The notes below the pieces were generated by a model. That model was not told the DNA's origin, made no database searches, and saw only the letters and a program-made list of their open reading frames with translations. A DNA stretch of 64,000 bases from Cepaea nemoralis. Lineage: Eukaryota; Mollusca; Gastropoda; Stylommatophora; Helicidae. Shown here piece after piece: positions 11,745 to 64,000 of this stretch. Location: assembly GCA_014155875.1 (NCBI GenBank), contig JACEFZ010018131.1, forward strand, positions 90,831 through 154,830, written 5' to 3'. A program made the translations under genes and the position numbers. Position 1 is the stretch's first letter, and each line of letters starts with the position of its first letter.

Positions 11745-12545
11745 AACTTGCCTTATAATTCACAGATACAAATGCTGAGGTTGATTGCGACCTCGTGTAA
11801 AGGAAATGTTACTAACGTTTAACTCATGTCTGGAAACATGTTATCGTGCTAACACTTTGCATACCCTTAGCAGATTCCCCACTGCGGAATTGTTTTCTTT
11901 ATAACATTTCAATTACATTAGCTATTGTAAATACTATTTACTTTACGTCTTTCCTGTTGGGGCAGTGGTCCGGTTTCAATCCCCAGAAAAAGCAAGAATA
12001 TTTTTGTTTCGACAATATGGCTCCAGAGACGACCTAGCCTCATATACTAGCAACATCTATCCTCAAGAATTGAATCGGTATTATCTGGGAAAGAAAGACA
12101 ACGAAGAAAGGAATTTATCACGTCATTAATATATTGTCTAAAATATGTGGGCCTGAAACGGTAACGTCACATTCCAGTATATGATATGTACGTATATGAT
12201 TGTATATAACAAAAGTAGAGCAGCTGTCATATACTGAAAAGACGCGCGCCCGCTTCCAGAAAGTTTATGGGTTCGAATTCGTATAGAGGCGGATTTCGAA
12301 AATTGACTTTGTTTCCCAAATTGATGCAGCCTAAAATCCCTTCCCATGAAAGGTCCTGTGACGCGAAGGCGGCCAGCGAGATATTGTTTACATCACCCCT
12401 AATGTGCCGAATGTCTGTCATTATTTCTAGCACCATATGTCCAATAGTCTTGAGATACTGAGAGTAATCTTGCCAAGAACATCAACAACAGCTGAAACAT
12501 GCTGGCGTTGACTGCAACATCTTGTAAGGAACATGCAATTGGCAA
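11745..12545 (+). repeat. Two SINE family A tails
   Basis: 11745-11815 and 12470-12545 match the family A 3' half (catcaacaacagctgaaaca, tgctggcgttgactgcaaca, then tgtaagga). The heads are missing. No gene lies between. Confidence 0.6.
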
Positions 12546-12603
12546 TTGTCTTGCAGGAAATATTTCTAATACTCAGTATGATTACCATGTACAGACACAT
12601 ACA

Positions 12604-13086
<483 letters not shown>

Positions 13087-13089
13087 CAA

Positions 13090-14085
13090 TACTCTGTTCT
13101 TAAAGACTGATATTTATAATACCCTGTAGACTTCTGGAAGACTGGGGTATACTGTTCTGTACACTTAGTGAACACTGAAAGGTATATACGTATCTACACT
13201 CTTCTTGGATACTAAAGACGTATTTGAATATTGCTATTTACAATTCGTGAATTACTACCGCAGTAATATAATGGCTACAAACCCGCATGCCAGCTTAGTA
13301 CTAATTTGTTCGATCCGCTTCTACATGGATTGATTTTATTTTTAAATTTAACTTATCTATAAGACTGTCATCTTAAAATCCCTACCAGGAAATGTCTAGG
13401 CTGCTTTAATACAGATTACATCAGCCACCGAGTGCTGATTGGTCAATAAACATATTGGTTTCGTACCATATGCTTAATGACCCTTACGATTTGTAACAGG
13501 GAACCGTTACTTTGCACAACACTTCTGAGAATTGAGAGTATAAAGCTGTATATTGTATTATGCTCTGGTGTACCCAACTTGATGGCCCAGAACCCTAATG
13601 ACACGTGTGTACTGGATGCCAACTCCATCACGGTTGGAGATTTGACCGTCACCACCAGAGCTGGCGGACATAGCTATCTCGGCCACACGGGTGATGGGTT
13701 CGAAACTCGGTAAGGTGTTCGTTGTGTAGCTCTCATTAATGACAGCTATAGTCTGTCCGGAAATTTATGCCTTCATTCAAGATCAATTATTTTGAAAACT
13801 ATCTGTTGCATCGTTATGAAATTTTTCCAGCCGTCTTATATTTACCCCCACCCAAGGAATATGTCTTTGATATGTCCAAAAACAACTTAAATCATTAAAA
13901 GCGGCATCATTCCTTTGATGTTTTGCTTAACAACTAGTGATTTCTTGTTAAAAAAGTTATGTTTACGGTAATGAGGACCTGCAAATTCAGATGACAAACA
14001 AAGGCGTATCTGGATTCGTATGGGAGTGGGTGCAATCAAAGAAGTAGCTTACAGTCGACAGAATCGGCTGCATTGCACCGGGTTT
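13090..14085. other. Unassigned sequence
   Basis: No gene seen. An open plus frame at 13477-13713 has no recognisable domain, and its end (gggttcgaaactcgg) looks like a B-box, so it is more likely SINE debris. Confidence 0.5.
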
Positions 14086-14213
14086 TTATCCCATATGGCT
14101 CAGTTTCTTTCCGCAGCGCGGAAAGCGTCGCACAAAGCACGAACTCCGTAGCTCCAGCGACGACCCTCGGCAGTCTCTGAATAAAATGAATGACGCGGCC
14201 CGGACAGACAGAA

Positions 14214-16689
<2,476 letters not shown>

Positions 16690-16690
<1 letters not shown>

Positions 16691-17820
16691 TTCCACCAGA
16701 AACCGGGCCTTGTCAGCTAGTTTATTTATATAATCACGTTTCATGAAAGAACCCACATTTGGAGACGCCTCTGAATCTTCGCGCTGTTTGTTTGAAAACG
16801 AAAGTCACGTGAAAATTTTGAATAATTTGGGTCGAATCTTGGGGAAGCTGTAAAACTGTTAAAATCATGGACGTAATCTTTAAGTCATAATTAATATACC
16901 GTATATAAGCTAACTTTGAAATCTGCTGTAAAATCCCAAGAACAAAAATTTTTTTGTTGGGTGGACATAATGATAAGGTTATATACTAAATCTCATCATT
17001 TTATCTCAGCCCGTTACTGAGATATTGAATTTTATATTGAGGCAAACAAACAAAAACACACTATAAATCAGTCAGTGTACCATAAACACAAACAGATCAA
17101 GAACAAGCAATAAAATACAAAGGATACAGAAACGTCTGCTGCTCCACTCTTTATTTCACAATTTACAGATTTAAAATAAAAGAGACTTTGTAGGGCAATC
17201 AACCACAACACCAGCTTGATTTAGTAGGCACGTTTACGTTCAGCAATTTGCCATTGGTTTCTGAACAAGCAGTCAACATAGAGTTCCAACTGACCGGATG
17301 AACCCAATGCATTCAGTGAACCGGAAGTTAAAGTTGTCGCGCAAGCGCATTAATCTCCCCGGTCATGTTGACTTCAACATTAAAAATACATTTGGAAAAT
17401 GCCGTATATAGTTTTCTAAATATATCCGAAAATGATAAATGTCTTGTTTTATTTTCTTATAATAAGCAGGAGTTAACTCATAAAGAGAGCTTGTTACTCG
17501 CATCAGGATAAGACAGTCCACATCATGTGGGCTGTCATGAGAAGGGGGAAGTTGGGAGTATGTTGTCACAACATGAAATTTCGAGGCGAAAAGAGGAAAG
17601 GGGAGGTCAAGAGAGAAGTTGCTGGACAGTTTGACATTATGGCCTTGTGGAAGGTCAGAATAAGAAATGACTGGCAGCACACTGGACAGAGGCTACAGAC
17701 AGACACGATCACCAACGACACACGACGGCATAGACTATAAGAGTAAGAAGTTAGTTGCATATCCTTTACAGGACGTCGCAGTCAACAACATCACTTTAGT
17801 GTATGTTGTGTGATTTCTGC
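16690..17820. other. Unassigned sequence with small SINE A piece
   Basis: AT-rich, no coding content. 17755-17795 is a minus-strand family A tail (tatcctttacaggacgtcgc). Confidence 0.5.
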
Positions 17821-17824
17821 AGTA

Positions 17825-18795
17825 TGTACCTTAGTTTAGTCCACGGATCAACATCACGGCACACGGGTGTAACCCATTAGTGCTCTGTTCTACTAATAAC
17901 TCAAGCCTGAGTCCGGAGAATCTCAGCTCAGCGCACGAACTCCGTAGCACCGGCTAGGATCCTGAAATACTTTGGGTAGATTTTTAACTCGCAATTTTGC
18001 CCGGGCAGCGCCATTAGGCTACACTTTTTCGATTTCCAACTGTCAAAGGATTGTTTACGTGCGCAACAATACACACGGGTGTCCGATCTTACTACCCAGA
18101 GTCCAGGGGGAATTTTGTTTCTAGGAGGGGAAGTCAATAAGGAAGCCACAAATGGTTGTAGAAAATAACTAAATATGACAGCAACGTGAAACCAATGTAT
18201 TTTTATAACATACATTGTCCTTTTATTTCTCAACAAAATTTCCATCAACATTGGTGCACTTATCCTATCGTTTTATCAGTCCTCCCAAACCCACTGCACA
18301 GAACTGTGTGCTCTGTTTTCTAAACCACATTTTCACTTCACATTTAACTTCGGCGTCATTGGCGAAATGGCTCCCGCCAAGTTGGGTTGTCAGTGTTTAT
18401 GCTGACAAATGTTTATCCCGTAAAGTAGTGCATAGCTGGGTAGAAAAAGTTACGAGGGCGAGTCAATAAGTAAGTCGCACAGCCCTGTGGAATGGCAGGT
18501 ACATGAGAACAGAGCCCGCTTTTCTATGCAGCGGGTTTTGGAGGACTGATAATACGATGGGATAAGTACATCAATGTTGGTGGAAATTATGTTGAGAAAT
18601 AAAGGGTCAATGTTTGTATAAAAATAAACTGGTTTCAAGTTCTTATCATATTTAGTTATTTCTTTACAGCCATTTGTGACTTAATTATTAACTTACCCTC
18701 GTAGAAGTCCACGTGAAAAACTCCCGGCCATTCATGAACCCGGACCCCCAGTACTCGAGGCTCACATAATACCTCGAGACCACTCAGCCCTGCAG
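17825..18795 (-). repeat. SINE family C copy, split by a mariner-type element
   Basis: 17825-18121 and 18702-18795 match successive parts of the copy at 36500-36910 (cggcacacgggtgtaaccca, gagtccggagaatctcagct, cagcgccattaggctac). The tRNA-like head is at the high-coordinate end in minus orientation, with a B-box near gggttcatgaa. Confidence 0.85.
18124..18701. mobile_element. Foldback mariner-derived element with TA duplication
   Basis: Left arm 18124-18290 and right arm ~18535-18701 are imperfect ~165-bp inverted repeats with ends (c)gaggg(t/g)aagtcaataa. TA flanks both ends (18122-18123, 18702-18703), as for Tc1/mariner. A third copy of the end motif (gttacgagggcgagtcaata) lies at ~18450, suggesting nested or rearranged ends. 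No transposase frame. Confidence 0.85.
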
Positions 18796-18859
18796 TATGT
18801 ACCTGATGGATGCAGCGGAATAGCCAGGTAATAATAAATCGTGCGATCTGTTGTTTGTG

Positions 18860-18970
18860 TCAAGGTCGTGACAGGAACACAGAGCTGATCCACGACTCTG
18901 GTGATCGAGTGAGATGGCAGAACATGACCGCCCACACTTATCGGCATGGCACATGGCGGATGGATGGATG
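18860..18970 (+). mobile_element. RTE LINE 3' terminal fragment
   Basis: Contains gagctgatccacgactctgg and gatcgagtgagatggcagaa, ending in a (GGAT)n tail; same family as 10818-11470. Confidence 0.75.
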
Positions 18971-19054
18971 GTTGTTTGTGTCTTCTTTATTCACATTCTC
19001 TACGGGAAAACATTGTTATAAATACAAATGACCAGCAATGCTAGTGATAATGGG

Positions 19055-19160
19055 GATGGGAAATCACATGATCATGTCTGCCAATCAGTATTGGGAAATC
19101 ACATGATCATGTCTGCCAATCAGTATTGGGAAATCACATGATCATGTCTGCCAATCAGTG
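19055..19160. repeat. ~36-bp tandem repeat, three units
   Basis: gggaaatcacatgatcatgt ctgccaatcagtatt repeated three times, the last truncated. Confidence 0.9.
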
Positions 19161-20450
19161 TAAGGCTTTAAGATAATGATGTTGAAGTAGAAGAAGAAGA
19201 AACGATTGAATAAAGTATCTTGAGCATAGCCTACGATGGGTAGCGTTGTGATGGTCTGTTGTGATAATTTGGTGTGTCCAGTGTGTGCCGCGTAGTTACA
19301 CACCCGCTTCACACGCGTGATCCGGGACTGTTTCCGGATCCGGTCAGGGATATGCACTACTGACGAGCTCAAAATGAGGGCGAAACTCGCGTATAGTGCT
19401 TCCATATTGACGTGGATAGGCCTTAGGTTCATACCAGAATGCGATCGGCGTTGCCAGTAGTGGGTTGTGCCCAATATTTGAATAAAGTATCACGATAATG
19501 AACAAAGAAGCAGGCGGAGGAGCAGCAGAAGGGAGACGAGGGAAAAAATAAGAACAAAAATTACAATAATGTTACTATCTTGTCAAGTTTAACCAGCATA
19601 ATTCTACACAAAAAGTGTCTTGTGGATTCTTAAATGCTGATTCCTGTATAATTATAATAATTATCCCATTTTGTTTTATCAATTGTATCATCAGGTCAGT
19701 TATAGATAAACGACAGCAAGTTATCAAGCATGATCAGCAGTTCTGGAATAACGCTTTTACTATGTACCAGATTATTTAGTGATGAACTGCCAAATTTATA
19801 AATCACATCAGTTTCATTCCATGATGATTCCATGATGATTCCATGATGGATGCAATGTACAAACAAATAGCTAGATAAGCTTGCTGGCAAGTCCTCCAGG
19901 TCACCAAAGTCGGCCAGTTTAGCTTGATGTCGACATAACCTAACAACAGAAAACACTTAATTGTAAACTTTCATGTGACAATAATGTGGAAAACATGTAT
20001 CTTGATATATATCAATAAGGGAGCAGCGACGGTGCGTTGGCTTGCACGCGTGTCTGTTGTCTGCTGCCCTGATTGTCATGTGATCGGATCCCAAATAGAA
20101 GTGATACTACTACAGTTGGCATGTTATTTTTGCTTAATGTTTAAACAACCACCCTAGTAGTAAAACCACTATAGAAGTAGATAGATATAGTTTATGAAAC
20201 ACATTTCCAGTCCACAACAAAGACACAGATGAATAACGTTTCTATTTATATTTTCATGTAGAGTTGTTCATGTAGTTGTGTCGGTGTGTGTTTGCTGTTT
20301 CTGACATAAGGCTGACAAAGGCTTCAGCCGCAATGTCCATTTTGTTACTTTTGATAGTGCCGCAGTAAAGATTGCCGTCTACTTCTCCTTTTATGGTGAT
20401 TCATTCATTGTGCAACAGAAGTATTACTTATTGTAGTGGAAGTCGCGATA
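19160..20450. other. Unassigned sequence
   Basis: No gene, RNA or clear mobile element seen; short open frames only. A ttccatgatga duplication occurs at ~19816-19844. Confidence 0.5.
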
Positions 20451-20562
20451 GTAGTTGTAGTTGTAGTCGTAGCTGTAGTATTAGTTGTAGTTTGTAGTTG
20501 TAGCAGTAGTTGTATTTGTTGTAATTGTAGTAATAGTTGTACTTGTATTCGTAGTTGTTGCT

Positions 20563-20606
<44 letters not shown>

Positions 20607-20684
20607 CAGTAGTAGTAGTAGTAGTAGTAGTAGTAGAAGTAGTAGTAGTAGTGTTACTAGTAGTAGTAGAAGTAATTGTTGTTT

Positions 20685-20771
<87 letters not shown>

Positions 20772-20960
20772 ATTGTAGTAGTATTTATGTAGTTGTAATA
20801 GTAGTTGTAGTAGTAGTTGTTGTAGTACTAGTTGTTGTAGTAGTTGTAGTTGTAGTTGCAGTTGCATTTGTAGTTGTAGTACTAGTTGTTGTAGTAGTTG
20901 TAGTCGTCGTAGTTGTAGTCGTAGTTGTAGTAGTATTTTTAGCTGTTGTCGTTGGTACTG
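20450..20960. repeat. (GTA)n trinucleotide array
   Basis: ~500 bp of imperfect GTA/GTT triplets, giving meaningless Tyr, Ser, Val, Leu and Thr homopolymer frames. A minus-strand SINE A tail follows at 20985-21075. Confidence 0.95.
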
Positions 20961-21369
20961 TAGTATAACGAGTTGTATTAGCAGTAGTCACAGTACCATT
21001 CTCAGCTGTAGCAATGACATCTGAGACGTTAGCAGCATGTCCTTTACATGACGTCGCAATCAACTCCAGCATGTTTGGTGCTTAACTATTTCCTAGGCAA
21101 TTTTACAGTCTAGTAGTTTGTCTTTGTCTTTTGAACATTGTTTAAAAAAATGAACACATTGTGGTCTGCTTCCAAATCGCTAGCGATTAATTTCGAACCC
21201 TGTATGTTGGATTATGAAACTGCGTTCACTAATCCTAAGCATAAACATTAATAGCATTATTAAAAATAACTAAACAATTTCTTGCTATGGATCTGTGATA
21301 TCATAGGGCCATCATATATTTTAGGCCTGAATGCATATAGAAATAGGTTGCCAATCTTTCCCTCACTCT

Positions 21370-21460
21370 TGCAGGCGACAAGTCTAGGGATCGAACCGGC
21401 ATCCGACCGTGCTTAGTACATTACTAGCGCAGTTCGCTATCCACTTCGCTAGTGCGCATA
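21370..21460 (-). repeat. tRNA-like SINE head
   Basis: On the minus strand, A-box-like tagcgaagtggatagcg and B-box ggttcgatccc are spaced ~50 bp apart as in tRNA. It does not fold into an obvious intact tRNA, so a SINE head is preferred. Confidence 0.5.
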
Positions 21461-21540
21461 CTTTAATATCATTAGTAGTAACTGTCAAACTGGCATCTAC
21501 TGCCTATAGTACCTTGCGGTGTAGGACGGGGAGGGGGTTT

Positions 21541-21760
21541 GGGGGGGGGGGGGGGGGGTCTTAAGCCTGAGTTATTAAGGCCACCTTGCTAGTGCAATCA
21601 CCACGAACAGTACAGGTTAGCTTTTATCTCTTTCCCCCCCCCCCCCCCCCCCCCCCCCCCCACAGAAAACAATCCATCACCTTATCGAGGATTTGAACCC
21701 GGTTATCCATGGGGTGAAACCAGCATTCTTAGCCACTCGGCCAGCCGCTCCTCATTGGTA
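21541..21760 (-). repeat. Poly-G and poly-C runs with tRNA-like segment
   Basis: A G run at 21541-21558 and a C run at ~21634-21661. 21680-21755 on the minus strand has A-box tggccgagtggctaag and B-box gggttcaaatcc, resembling a class II tRNA head used by a SINE. Confidence 0.55.
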
Positions 21761-21835
21761 TTAACAATAACAATAAAAACAGTCGCTGTGGCATACTTTA
21801 CCTGTGTACATTCCATCCATATTTTCTAGAACCTT

Positions 21836-63189
<41,354 letters not shown>

Positions 63190-63314
63190 TGTCTACACTG
63201 CAGGTAAACACAAACAATGGTCTTGGTTACAATCTCTTGAGGCGTATTGGATTTAAGTTGTTTAAGATTAGGTTCATAAGTGATATGTGAATGAAATAAT
63301 GTATGAGAGCAGAA

Positions 63315-63398
63315 AGATAAGACGGGCAGAATGTCAGACGGACCTGCGTGCCCAATTCTTAACCCTTTGAAAATAAAGTTCGTTCGTTTGTTCATTCA
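63315..63398 (+). mobile_element. LINE 3' UTR end
   Basis: Shares gacctgcgtgcccaattctt, aaccctttgaaaataaagtt with 32120-32222; tail gttcgtttgttcattc. 63400-64000 shows nothing recognisable. Confidence 0.65.
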
Positions 63399-64000
63399 TA
63401 TAGTTTTATCTTTTACCACGCCTTGTGTGGTGTAGAGTATATTATGCAAACAAAATAATTTCATAGATTAATCAGTACTCGATGGGAGATGAAATCAACA
63501 TCATGCCGATCGCATTTACTTCCTTTCACATTGTCTGGTACTCATTTTTATCCAGGGTCGATTAAGAAACCCATATCTATTTTTAAAATCCCGCCTCCAG
63601 GGAGAATCAAACACAGTATCACAGGGAACTTGGCTCCCACATTGTGAGAATATATAAACAAATGTCCAAAAAAAAAAAAAAAACCAAACAAACAAACAAA
63701 CATTGTATAACTGTGGTTCTTCATGCTATAAGGGGCTTTCATTTGAGATCCGTTCGTGCCGCATCGCGCGTAATTGCGTACGTTGAACGTGATCATTTCA
63801 TAGTCATGTGATAAGTACTGACCAATGAATAAAAGAGCACGTGCTTATCGTCCCATGATGCATAGTTTCTGTTTCTGACCGTTGAGAAAATGGCCGGGTT
63901 GATCCAAAATCGTCCAAAGAAGCTCAAATAGCGGTGATTCAGTTTCTTTCCATTTGAAGGATGTCGACCAGTGGACATTGATCGAAAATGCAGCAGCAGG

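Noticed and set aside
13477..13713. A 78-codon plus frame with NSITVGDLTVTTRAGGHSYL.
   Set aside because: No recognised domain, and the end looks like a SINE B-box.
20450..20960. Poly-Tyr, poly-Ser and poly-Val frames.
   Set aside because: Translations of a GTA trinucleotide array; no flanking coding signal.
21370..21755. Possible functional tRNA genes with A- and B-boxes.
   Set aside because: No intact cloverleaf could be drawn with paired acceptor stem; SINE heads explain the boxes better.

Overview
This is a eukaryotic, almost certainly animal, genomic window. It has long introns with consensus GT/AG borders, tRNA-derived SINEs, RTE-type and RNase H-bearing LINEs, Ty3/gypsy-type LTR elements, mariner debris, and a very large load of micro- and minisatellites. 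A lophotrochozoan, perhaps a mollusc, is an inference from the repeat mix. No sequence here proves the species.

One host gene was found. It lies on the minus strand, with its start codon at 63189 and its stop at 21836. Sixteen coding exons join in frame into a 716-residue group II (PLP-dependent) aromatic amino acid decarboxylase. The active-site residues (PLP lysine at residue 302, Ser rather than Gly in the IPLSRRF motif) and a ~205-residue acidic C-terminal tail point to the tyrosine decarboxylase branch (tyramine/octopamine synthesis). Histidine decarboxylase is the main alternative. All exons have consensus splice sites, including a 33-nt microexon at 41298-41330. One further 5' UTR exon must lie upstream of 63197.

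Everything else is repeats. From 1 to 21 kb, outside the gene, lie a degenerate RT+RNase H LINE (545-2935), an RTE LINE split by an LTR-type gag-protease element (3785-9585), LINE and SINE pieces, and a 2.5-kb GATA/CAGA/GGTC higher-order satellite (14214-16690). Within the introns are a nearly full-length RTE LINE (44155-47540) and a young LTR element with 0.6%-divergent LTRs (54487-60907). That element encodes only gag, protease and a broken integrase zinc-binding domain. The introns also hold several SINE families, some nested with visible target-site duplications.

The most striking feature is a pattern in the decarboxylase introns. After exons 7, 12 and 14, and less clearly exons 2, 4 and 8, a minisatellite starts at or near the 5' splice site. 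Its repeat unit contains a copy of that same splice donor plus the last few exon bases. The introns after exons 1 and 3 instead have simple tetranucleotide arrays starting 8-16 nt inside the donor. This repeated amplification of splice donors in one gene is the observation most worth following up.
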